A stretch of DNA of 5,303 nucleotides from Candidatus Cloacimonadota bacterium (GTDB lineage Bacteria > Cloacimonadota > Cloacimonadia > Cloacimonadales > TCS61). The position numbers were made by a program, and so were the translations under genes. Under the pieces are notes generated by a model. That model was not told the origin of the DNA. It made no database searches and was given only the letters and a program-made list of their open reading frames with translations. Positions 1 through 5,147 of the stretch are shown here, in pieces. Where the stretch lies: contig DAOUTP010000139.1 of NCBI GenBank assembly GCA_030626645.1, positions 1 through 5,303 on the forward strand. The letters are read 5' to 3'. Numbering within the stretch: the first letter of the stretch is position 1; the number at the start of each line of letters is the position of its first letter.

Positions 1-992
1 ATATTGTGATCTATAATAAAGGGGCATTTAAAGATAAGATTATTATGAGTTATGGATTTTCGCGTAAATTAGCATTGAAACTTGTTGAAAGCAAAGTGAA
101 AGCTTATATTGGAATTGGCAGCCCGAACAGGAAAGCGAATAGTTCATCACACCGACAAAAAACTTATAAAGAAGGTTATGTCCATTCTGTGAATATAACC
201 CATAAAGATGCCTTAAAATTGATGAAGAAATCAGGTAAAAATATTAAAATTGAAATTAAACAGCAGGTAGAAAAAAGAACTGCACAAAATATAATTGTGG
301 ATATTCCGGGGAAAGGATACGATGAAAATCTTACATTAGTTTTTGGGCATTACGATTCTGTTTCCCGTAGTCCGGGAGCTTCCGATAATGCAGGAGGTTC
401 AGTCACACTCCTCAAAATCGCAGAATATTTTTCTAAACATACTCCATTGCGTGACTTACGCATTATCTTCTTTTCGGGTGAAGAGTTGGGATTATTGGGA
501 AGTCAGGCTTATGTAAAGCAGCACTTGGAAGAATTGAAACAAAGAGTAAATTTTGTTGTTAATGTAGATGTTGCCGGGGATGATATTGGAACAGATCATC
601 TGAACGTTATCGGCAGTAAAGGATTACTTGGATATCTGGATGGAATTACCAAAGAGATCGGGATAGTTTTCAATAGCAAGCTCGATATTTTCAGCAGTGA
701 TTGTATGCCGTTCACACCTTACGAGATCCCTTCTGTAAATATCTTCCGTGCCGGAGGAAAAGGCAGTAGTGGTATTCATACACCCGATGATCATCCGAAA
801 TATATCTCGAATAGTGGTTTAGATAATACAATAAAAGCGACTTTAAATATTGTGGATAGAATTTTGAATGCAAAAGTATATCCTGTGAAAAAAGAAATTG
901 ATAAAAGCTTGAAAGAAAAGATAGAAAAATATCTTTGGAACCTGAGTTATGAAAAACCGGAACTTGAGTGGGAGCCGAAGTATAAAAGATAA
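1..992 (+). CDS. M28 family zinc aminopeptidase with PA-like domain, 5'-truncated by the window edge
   Basis: This is probably an exported metallopeptidase that removes N-terminal residues from peptides using two zinc ions. Numbering from the GTG at 6, the M28 core runs from about residue 95 to 290. The expected metal site is complete: H115 in HYDS, bridging D127 in SDNAGG, general base E159 and ligand E160 in SGEELGLLGS, D188 in NVDVAGDD, and H258 in GIHTPDDH. Residues 1-65 (IVIYNKGAF, then VKAYIGIGS) look like the end of a protease-associated (PA) domain, which many M28 enzymes carry before or within the catalytic domain. The frame is open to the left edge and the GTG at 6 lies inside this domain, so it is not the true start; the start and any signal peptide lie outside. 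The C-terminal 35 residues are charged and Lys/Glu-rich. It ends with TAA, followed 41 bases later by a terminator. Family assignment is firm; substrate and location are inferred. Confidence 0.93.
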   Translation, partial: IVIYNKGAFKDKIIMSYGFSRKLALKLVESKVKAYIGIGSPNRKANSSSHRQKTYKEGYVHSVNITHKDALKLMKKSGKNIKIEIKQQVEKRTAQNIIVDIPGKGYDENLTLVFGHYDSVSRSPGASDNAGGSVTLLKIAEYFSKHTPLRDLRIIFFSGEELGLLGSQAYVKQHLEELKQRVNFVVNVDVAGDDIGTDHLNVIGSKGLLGYLDGITKEIGIVFNSKLDIFSSDCMPFTPYEIPSVNIFRAGGKGSSGIHTPDDHPKYISNSGLDNTIKATLNIVDRILNAKVYPVKKEIDKSLKEKIEKYLWNLSYEKPELEWEPKYKR

Positions 993-994
993 AC

Positions 995-1024
995 CACAGA
1001 TGAACGCAGATTAACACAGATAAT
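995..1024. repeat. 10-bp-period tandem repeat of the CACAGATTAA type
   Basis: Three consecutive 10-base units, CACAGATGAA, CGCAGATTAA and CACAGATAAT, begin three bases after the peptidase stop codon. From memory, CACAGATTAACACAGATTAA-like sequence is a common extragenic repeat in many unrelated bacterial genomes. On the opposite strand it creates spurious reading frames containing ICVHLWF-like peptides, as here. It is probably a dispersed repeat remnant with no coding role. The periodicity is seen directly; the family link is recalled and not searched. Confidence 0.7.
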
Positions 1025-1033
1025 ATATTCTCT

Positions 1034-1064
1034 TGCATCCAAACCTTTGTTTGGATGCATTTTT
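1034..1064 (+). terminator. Intrinsic terminator after the M28 peptidase gene
   Basis: A perfect 11-bp stem (1034-1044 TGCATCCAAAC with 1049-1059 GTTTGGATGCA) closes a 4-base CTTT loop and is followed directly by five T (1060-1064). This is a textbook Rho-independent terminator for the gene ending at 992. It argues that the long gene starting at 1210 has its own promoter. Confidence 0.88.
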
Positions 1065-1083
1065 GTATTATCATGTTGGAAAC

Positions 1084-1111
1084 TTGACGTAAGTTTTTCT
1101 TGCATTATTAA
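1084..1111 (+). promoter_or_regulatory. Candidate sigma-70-type promoter for the DUF4175-type gene
   Basis: TTGACG at 1084-1089 matches the -35 consensus TTGACA at five of six bases. TATTAA at 1106-1111, after a 16-base spacer, matches TATAAT at four of six. The site lies just after the terminator and about 100 bases before the next start codon, giving a long 5' leader. If the host belongs to Bacteroidota proper, which uses a different promoter consensus (TTTG near -33, TAnnTTTG near -7), this match could be chance. Confidence 0.35.
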
Positions 1112-1145
1112 GCAATAATTATTACTTATCATTTGTAATGCAAGA
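1098..1145 (+). promoter_or_regulatory. Nested inverted repeat in the 5' leader of the DUF4175-type gene
   Basis: The 10-base arms TCTTGCATTA (1098-1107) and TAATGCAAGA (1136-1145) are perfectly complementary. Inside the 28-base loop, 1109-1128 is nearly self-complementary around the palindrome AATAATTATT (1114-1123). It overlaps the candidate -10 box and lies 64 bases upstream of the start codon, so it could be an operator, a leader hairpin or a repeat remnant. It has no T tract of its own. The pairing is visible in the sequence; the role is unknown. Confidence 0.45.
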
Positions 1146-1209
1146 GAAAATGAGGTATAAAGTTGGATTTAAAAATAATTGAAATAATGTACGAGATAAG
1201 TTAAATAAA

Positions 1210-4200
1210 ATGAGAATTTTTGGAAATAAGATCCGTGAAATATTTATTAAACAGAATATAGTTATCGGTCTCAGGTTTCTGCTTCTGGCAATGCTTATTG
1301 TACTGCTTGCATTCAATGTTTTCTTTGCAGTGTATACACCCTCTGTAAATTCTCAAAGTATTTTATTTCTTTTTGCTATCAGTCTTAAGATATTTATGGC
1401 ACTTATCTTTATTTATATAGTACTTCAAGCAAACAGAGTTTTTTTCTCTCATTTGGAAGCTGCGAGATATTTGGACAAATTCAACCAAGACAAAGCTGAT
1501 ACTTACCAAAATGCTTTTGAATTGAAGAGGGAACTTGGTAAAGGTGAGATATTAGAGAGAATTCTCAGCAAAGCAGATTTTAAAGCAAAAGATCAGATAA
1601 TAAAAACTGACACCCGCAAAATAAAGCCATTAATTTTCATCACAATAATTGTGATCTTTTTCTCCAGTTTGCTTTTTATATTTAATCCAGCGCATTTCAC
1701 ACAAACATATAATTTTTTCAAATTAAAGGAACTACCTCAAGCTCAACACAAAAAATTTGTAGAAGTTCTTCCCGGGGATCTTTCGATCACAAGAAATTCC
1801 AAATTGGAAATAAATGTGATTGATCCGGAGCCGGAAGTTGAGCATAAGTTCTTTTATAAGATCGAGAAGAACTGGCGGGAAGAGAAGCTGCTTAATCACA
1901 AAAAGATCTTTAATAATCTGGATTTCTCTTTCTCATATTTCATAAAAACACCATTTGCTGTTTCCGATACTTTTGATATAACAGTCTATGAGCTCCCAAT
2001 AATTGAGGATCTTCAAATTCGTTACGAATATCCAACTTACACAGGATTGAAGCCGGAGATCCAAAAGAATACAGGCGGGAATATTAAAGCTCTTATTGGA
2101 ACTAAAGTGATTTTGAATATTATTGCCAATAACCCAATCGAACAAGCTGAATTTTTTTTCTCTGATGGGGAATATAAAGAAATGGATCGTCTTGGAAAGT
2201 CATCATTTCGAAGTGAATTTAAAATTGAAAACAATGGAACTTATCATTTTAGTTTAGAAGATATTCTAAGGAATAAGTCACGTAAAATAACCAGATCGAT
2301 AACAGCAATTCCTGATAGAAAACCGGAGATAAAGATTACTTCCCCTGGCAGAGATACTCTTCTGACGCAGAATATGCTTCTTCCGCTTTCCATCTTCGCT
2401 TCTGATGATTACGGATTACGTGAAATGAAGCTGCACTATTTTATAAATCATGATGAAGAGCTAACAATTCCGATAATGAATACAATAAGTTCCAATACAA
2501 TAACACATGATCATGTGCTTGATCTTAATAAAAGCATTATGATTCCGGGTGATAAAGTTACATATTGGGTTGAGATATCCGATAACTCTCCGCAAAAACA
2601 AACTACAATTTCCCAAAAATATACTGCCAGATTTCCTTCCATTGAAGAAATCTATAAAGAGATCGAGAAGGAAGAGAAGGAAAAATCTGATATTTTAGAA
2701 AAGACTTTGAGAAGTTCTGAAGAGCTTCAAAAAGAGTTTGAAGAAAAGCGTCGAGAAATGATGAAAAAGGATGAGATCAGTTGGGAAGATAAAAAGGAAA
2801 TTGAAAAGTTACTGAATAAACAAAGTGATCTGAATGAAGATGTGGAAAAGGTTGCCGAGGATTTCAACGAGTTGATGAAGAAATTTGAAAATAACAATGC
2901 TCTTTCTTCCGAAACTCTGGAGAAAATGAAAAAGATCCAGGAATTGATGGAAGAAATTTCGAATGACGAATTGCAGGAAGCATTGAAAAAAATGCAAGAG
3001 AGATTAGAAAATATCGATCCGGAAGATTTGAAAAAAGCGATGAAGGATTTTAAGTTTTCAATGGAAGATTTTTCAGAAAAATTGGAGCAGACTTTAAAAT
3101 TACTCGAAGATATTAAAAAAGAGCAATCAATACAAAAAGCACTTGAAATTGCTGAAGAAATGGAAGAAATGCAGAATGAATTGAATAAAAAAACTGAAGA
3201 GAATAGCGAATCAAATGAAAAACTGGCAGAACAGCAAAAGCAGATCTCTGAAAAATTAGATAATTTGACGGAGCAGATGAAAAAAGCTTCTGAGATGATG
3301 GATGAAAAAAATGATTCAGAGATTTTGGAAGAGATGGAAAAAATGCAGGAGATGATGGAGCAGGACAGCCTTTCATCCGATCTTGAAGAGAGTGAAGACA
3401 ACTTACAGAAAGGGAAAATGCAGGAAGCTCAGGAATCCCAACAGCAGGCTTCAAAAAAAATGAAGAAAATGAGAATGCAATTGGAGAGTATGCAGCAGAT
3501 GATGTCATCTGGCATGATGATGGATGTAGCAGAAATATTGGAGAAAACAATACAGAGATTACTGATTTTTTCTCAATATCATGAAAAAATTTCCAGCTCA
3601 TATTCTAATGATCCGTTCCTAATTCTACCTGATGAGATCTCTATTTTTGAAAGTATCGACCTTACAGTAAAAGAACTCTATCAAGTTCCAATGATAATTC
3701 TTGCTATCGGTCCAAAATTCATGTATGATGCTAATTTTACTTTTACATCGTTTCGAGAGCTTTTCCAATATGTAAATGATGCAAAAACTGCAAAAGTAAA
3801 AAACTACCTGCAGGATATTCAAAAAGGAATAAATTTGATGGTCTTTGATTTAATGCAGGCAAGTAATAATATGCAGCAGGGCGGCGGTGGCGGGATGCAG
3901 AGTATGATGCAGGCTTTGCAGCAAATGGGTCAGCAGCAAATGATGATGAATATGATGACACAACAGATGATGATGCAATTATCGGAAAATGGAAAGATGA
4001 CCAGTGAAATGCGAAGTCAGGCTCAAAAACTCGGTAGTGATGAACAAAGACTAGCAGAGAATTTAAAGAGAATGCTTCAATCCAATCCGGAAGCACAAAA
4101 ACAGACTTCAGCTTTGAATAAAATTATCGAAGACCTAGAATCGATTGCCCACGATCTTAAACGCGGAAAAATGACCCAGGAGCTTGTTGATAAGCAACAA

Positions 4201-4443
4201 CGAATTTTATCTAGATTGCTTGATGCGCAGAGATCTATACATAAAAGAGAATTTTCTAAGAAGAGAAAAGCAGAAACAAGCGAGATTGATGATTGGGACT
4301 TGCCGGAAGAGATCAAATTAAAGTTTGACAAAATGAGGAAGAAAGCTCTTCTGCAAGAGGATTATAAAGATCTTCCGCAGGAGTATCAGGAATTGATAAG
4401 AGAATATCTTAAACTGCTGAATGAGAAGTATGATGAAGAATAG
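1210..4443 (+). CDS. DUF4175-type membrane-anchored coiled-coil protein (1077 residues)
   Basis: The molecular function is not established. Three hydrophobic segments lie at about residues 17-42, 51-74 and 140-158. Residues 180-475 are beta-rich, with family-like motifs such as YEYPTYTG (273-280), PDRKPEI (368-374) and SDDYGL (398-403). From about 475 to 760 the chain is a Glu/Lys/Met/Gln-rich coiled coil. A short ordered part (775-880) is followed by five glycines (891-895) and a Met/Gln-rich stretch (896-923). Near the C-terminus come QQRILSRLLDAQRSIHKREF (996-1015) and FSKKRKAE (1015-1022), which I recall as conserved in this family. Three membrane segments followed by one large soluble part suggest envelope anchoring, most likely with the beta domains outside the cytoplasm. 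The start is the first ATG after an in-frame stop at 1183; its ribosome site is weak (only GAG at 1193-1195). Relatives often sit beside MoxR AAA+, DUF58 and von Willebrand-type genes, none of which is in view. Family call fairly sure; role unknown. Confidence 0.85.
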   Translation: MRIFGNKIREIFIKQNIVIGLRFLLLAMLIVLLAFNVFFAVYTPSVNSQSILFLFAISLKIFMALIFIYIVLQANRVFFSHLEAARYLDKFNQDKADTYQNAFELKRELGKGEILERILSKADFKAKDQIIKTDTRKIKPLIFITIIVIFFSSLLFIFNPAHFTQTYNFFKLKELPQAQHKKFVEVLPGDLSITRNSKLEINVIDPEPEVEHKFFYKIEKNWREEKLLNHKKIFNNLDFSFSYFIKTPFAVSDTFDITVYELPIIEDLQIRYEYPTYTGLKPEIQKNTGGNIKALIGTKVILNIIANNPIEQAEFFFSDGEYKEMDRLGKSSFRSEFKIENNGTYHFSLEDILRNKSRKITRSITAIPDRKPEIKITSPGRDTLLTQNMLLPLSIFASDDYGLREMKLHYFINHDEELTIPIMNTISSNTITHDHVLDLNKSIMIPGDKVTYWVEISDNSPQKQTTISQKYTARFPSIEEIYKEIEKEEKEKSDILEKTLRSSEELQKEFEEKRREMMKKDEISWEDKKEIEKLLNKQSDLNEDVEKVAEDFNELMKKFENNNALSSETLEKMKKIQELMEEISNDELQEALKKMQERLENIDPEDLKKAMKDFKFSMEDFSEKLEQTLKLLEDIKKEQSIQKALEIAEEMEEMQNELNKKTEENSESNEKLAEQQKQISEKLDNLTEQMKKASEMMDEKNDSEILEEMEKMQEMMEQDSLSSDLEESEDNLQKGKMQEAQESQQQASKKMKKMRMQLESMQQMMSSGMMMDVAEILEKTIQRLLIFSQYHEKISSSYSNDPFLILPDEISIFESIDLTVKELYQVPMIILAIGPKFMYDANFTFTSFRELFQYVNDAKTAKVKNYLQDIQKGINLMVFDLMQASNNMQQGGGGGMQSMMQALQQMGQQQMMMNMMTQQMMMQLSENGKMTSEMRSQAQKLGSDEQRLAENLKRMLQSNPEAQKQTSALNKIIEDLESIAHDLKRGKMTQELVDKQQRILSRLLDAQRSIHKREFSKKRKAETSEIDDWDLPEEIKLKFDKMRKKALLQEDYKDLPQEYQELIREYLKLLNEKYDEE

Positions 4444-4451
4444 TGAACTCA

Positions 4452-4503
4452 CCCTGCTGTCCCTCTCTTCAAACACAAGAGAGGGAACATAAGAAATGCA
4501 GGG
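4452..4503 (+). terminator. Nested hairpin after the DUF4175-type gene, possible terminator or REP-like element
   Basis: An inner perfect 10-bp stem, TCCCTCTCTT (4460-4469) with AAGAGAGGGA (4477-4486), has a 7-base loop. An outer 6-bp stem, CCCTGC (4452-4457) with GCAGGG (4498-4503), encloses it. It begins nine bases after the TAG stop. No T tract follows, so termination would not be classical; the hairpin could instead protect the mRNA 3' end. The CCCTCTC...GAGAGGG form resembles a widespread class of dispersed extragenic repeats, from memory. Confidence 0.6.
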
Positions 4504-4513
4504 AGAAATGTAG

Positions 4514-4532
4514 CTCGATCTACCAGATCGAG
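4514..4532 (+). repeat. GATC-containing perfect hairpin with ACC loop
   Basis: CTCGATCT (4514-4521) and AGATCGAG (4525-4532) form a perfect 8-bp stem around the triloop ACC. The same ACC loop between GATC-like arms recurs at 4631-4645 and 5000-5020. It is probably one module of the repeat island. No T run follows, so it is not an obvious terminator. Confidence 0.6.
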
Positions 4533-4590
4533 AAACGAAGAACAGGAAGTGGAAGAAAAGAGATTTATGAGTTTTAGGCTCAACAAAAGT

Positions 4591-4645
4591 GTCGGGGCTT
4601 GCCCTGGCAAGCCCTTACAAAAAAGAGGGATTGATTACCGATTAA
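4591..4645 (+). repeat. GTCGGGGCTTGCC repeat unit, copy 1
   Basis: The unit opens with the 9-bp inverted repeat GGGCTTGCC (4595-4603) / GGCAAGCCC (4606-4614), continues with CCTTAC and six A, and ends with a weaker hairpin TTGATT-ACC-GATTAA (4631-4645, including two G-T pairs). Its first 33 bases match copy 2 (4961-4993) with one substitution (C at 4604, T at 4974). It is a dispersed extragenic repeat of unknown function; the first hairpin followed by A-rich sequence could act as a terminator on the minus strand. Confidence 0.8.
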
Positions 4646-4670
4646 CAGAGGAGTTTATGCTTTCCTTTTA
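4646..4670 (+). repeat. Degenerate AGAGGRGTTTA element, fragment
   Basis: AGAGGAGTTTATGCTTTCCTTTT at its core resembles the right half of the element ending at 5100 (AGAGGGGTTTAATAGCTTCCCTTTGT), with small gaps and substitutions. It lies directly downstream of copy 1 of the GTCGGGG unit, just as the fuller element lies downstream of copy 2. It is therefore probably a decayed copy of the same pair of elements. Confidence 0.45.
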
Positions 4671-4714
4671 GGTGTCGGCTTTTCACAGAAAAACGATCAC
4701 TTCTCTTTCACTTT

Positions 4715-4756
4715 AACCAAGGGGAGACAGAAAACGAAGTTTTTCAGAGGGGTTTT
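4715..4756 (+). repeat. AAGGGGAGA...AGAGGGGTTT element with divergent middle
   Basis: The left end, 4715-4727, matches 5051-5063 at 12 of 13 bases around AAGGGGAGA. The right end, AGAGGGGTTT at 4746-4755, is identical to 5075-5084. The middle (18 bases against 11) does not match. It looks like another member of the AGAGGGGT repeat family with a replaced interior. Confidence 0.55.
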
Positions 4757-4772
4757 GTAAGATAATTAACAA

Positions 4773-4911
4773 TGTCATCCTGTTTGCCAGGTCGAAGCAT
4801 TGCGAAGACTGGAGTGTCCGGCAACTGCCTGATGTATCGAAGGATAGAGAAAGATACAAAGATGTTATCTTGACACTTCGGTACGATACTTCGTATCTAC
4901 TCAGTGTGACA
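4773..4911 (+). repeat. Dispersed extragenic element bounded by TGTCATCCTG and CAGTGTGACA
   Basis: The ends TGTCATCCTG (4773-4782) and CAGTGTGACA (4902-4911) are imperfect inverted repeats. Inside lie TCGAAGGAT (4837-4845), a second TGACACTTCGG arm (4871-4881) that can pair with the right end through a bulge, and a small hairpin GATAC-TTC-GTATC (4885-4897). From memory, TGTCATCCTGAG...GAAGGATCT...CACTTCG...CTCAGTGTGACA elements are scattered in many environmental bacterial genomes. This copy has an unusual left interior at 4783-4833. No transposase is present. Assignment rests on recalled similarity. Confidence 0.6.
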
Positions 4912-4921
4912 GGGGTCTCTA

Positions 4922-4962
4922 AGCTCCCCTTTGGCAGAGGAGATGCCGTTAGGCAGAGGGGT
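4922..4962 (+). repeat. AGATGCCGTTAGGCAGAGGGGT element
   Basis: CCCCT (4926-4930) and AGGGG (4957-4961) form the outer arms of an imperfect hairpin, and GGCA (4933-4936) / TGCC (4944-4947) can pair inside. Positions 4939-4962 match 5059-5082 at 22 of 24 bases, exactly 120 bases apart. It abuts copy 2 of the GTCGGGG unit, sharing the final GT. This resembles the common CCCCTTTGGC...GAGGGG dispersed repeats seen in many genomes (recalled). Confidence 0.7.
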
Positions 4963-5020
4963 CGGGGCTTGCCTTGGCAAGCCCTTACAAAAAAAGTAGG
5001 GATAGATCACCGATCTGTCC
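4961..5020 (+). repeat. GTCGGGGCTTGCC repeat unit, copy 2
   Basis: It contains the 9-bp inverted repeat GGGCTTGCC (4965-4973) / GGCAAGCCC (4976-4984), then CTTAC plus seven A, then a second hairpin with a 9-bp stem (5000-5008 with 5012-5020, one G-T pair) and loop ACC. Relative to copy 1 it carries one extra A and one extra T in the spacer and a stronger second hairpin. It is followed six bases later by a separate palindrome. Confidence 0.8.
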
Positions 5021-5026
5021 GAAAAA

Positions 5027-5045
5027 GGTTGAACAATGTTCAACC
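5027..5045. repeat. 19-base perfect palindrome GGTTGAACA-A-TGTTCAACC
   Basis: Nine-base arms GGTTGAACA and TGTTCAACC flank a single central A, so the site reads the same on both strands apart from the centre. It could be a hairpin module of the repeat island or a binding site for a dimeric regulator. It lies 103 bases upstream of the start codon at 5148. No function is evident from sequence alone. Confidence 0.6.
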
Positions 5046-5051
5046 ACTACA

Positions 5052-5100
5052 ACAAAGGGGAGATGCCGATAGGTAGAGGGGTTTAATAGCTTCCCTTTGT
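5052..5100 (+). repeat. Long imperfect hairpin containing AGATGCCGATAGGTAGAGGGGT
   Basis: The arms 5052-5062 (ACAAAGGGGAG) and 5090-5100 (CTTCCCTTTGT) form an 11-bp stem with one G-T pair. The enclosed part repeats 4939-4962 at 22 of 24 bases. It is the most complete member of the AGAGGGGT family here and ends 47 bases before the next start codon, so it may lie inside that gene's leader or upstream of its promoter. Confidence 0.7.
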
Positions 5101-5135
5101 ATGGAGAGATGAGTTAATAATTATTTAAACGAATT

Positions 5136-5140
5136 AGGAG
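5136..5140 (+). promoter_or_regulatory. Shine-Dalgarno site for the gene starting at 5148
   Basis: AGGAG ends seven bases before the ATG at 5148. It is much stronger than the site of the long gene upstream and fixes this start with good confidence. The bases just before it (5112-5131) are AT-rich and could hold a promoter, but no clear boxes stand out. Confidence 0.75.
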
Positions 5141-5147
5141 TAAGAAT

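Larger units (their letters stand above)
4444..5147. other. Repeat-rich non-coding island between two genes
   Basis: These 704 bases contain no convincing gene on either strand. The only long open frame, 68 codons at 4870-5076, runs across three different repeat elements and has no ribosome site, so it is treated as spurious. The segment is built of short inverted repeats and partial copies of dispersed elements, listed separately. It is visibly richer in G and C runs than the flanking genes. The stretch 4680-4714 and the AT-rich 5105-5135 show no recognisable element; the latter may hold the promoter of the gene at 5148. Confidence 0.8.

Noticed and set aside
6..8. GTG at position 6 as the true start of the peptidase
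   Set aside because: The frame stays open to the left edge and the GTG falls inside a PA-like domain strand, so the gene clearly begins upstream of the window.
712..1132. Overlapping minus-strand frames of 120 and 61 codons at the peptidase 3' end
   Set aside because: They cross the peptidase gene, the terminator and the CACAGATTAA repeat, and contain the ICVHLWF/ICVNLRSS peptides typical of false calls over that repeat.
1150..1180. Ten-codon leader peptide gene
   Set aside because: An ATG and stop are present, but the peptide has no attenuator-like codon run and the context is too short to support it as a gene.
2727..3401. Minus-strand open frame of 224 codons, rich in Ser and Phe
   Set aside because: It is the mirror of the Glu/Lys-rich coiled-coil codons (GAA, AAA, GAG) of the + strand gene. 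The composition is monotonous, there is no ribosome site and no domain is recognisable.
3113..4096. Minus-strand frames of 162, 65 and 117 codons opposite the C-terminal half of the long gene
   Set aside because: All are antisense to a continuous, family-like protein; their composition follows from the Met/Gln/Glu codons on the other strand.
4773..4911. Insertion sequence or MITE with terminal inverted repeats
   Set aside because: The ends are only imperfectly inverted, no target-site duplication is visible and no transposase is present. A dispersed extragenic repeat is the safer description.
4591..5015. Possible CRISPR array
   Set aside because: There are only two similar units 370 bases apart, with other repeats between them. 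There is no regular repeat-spacer pattern.
4870..5076. Plus-strand frame of 68 codons in the repeat island
   Set aside because: It runs through three different repeat elements, lacks a Shine-Dalgarno site, and its Arg/Gly-rich product mirrors the repeats.
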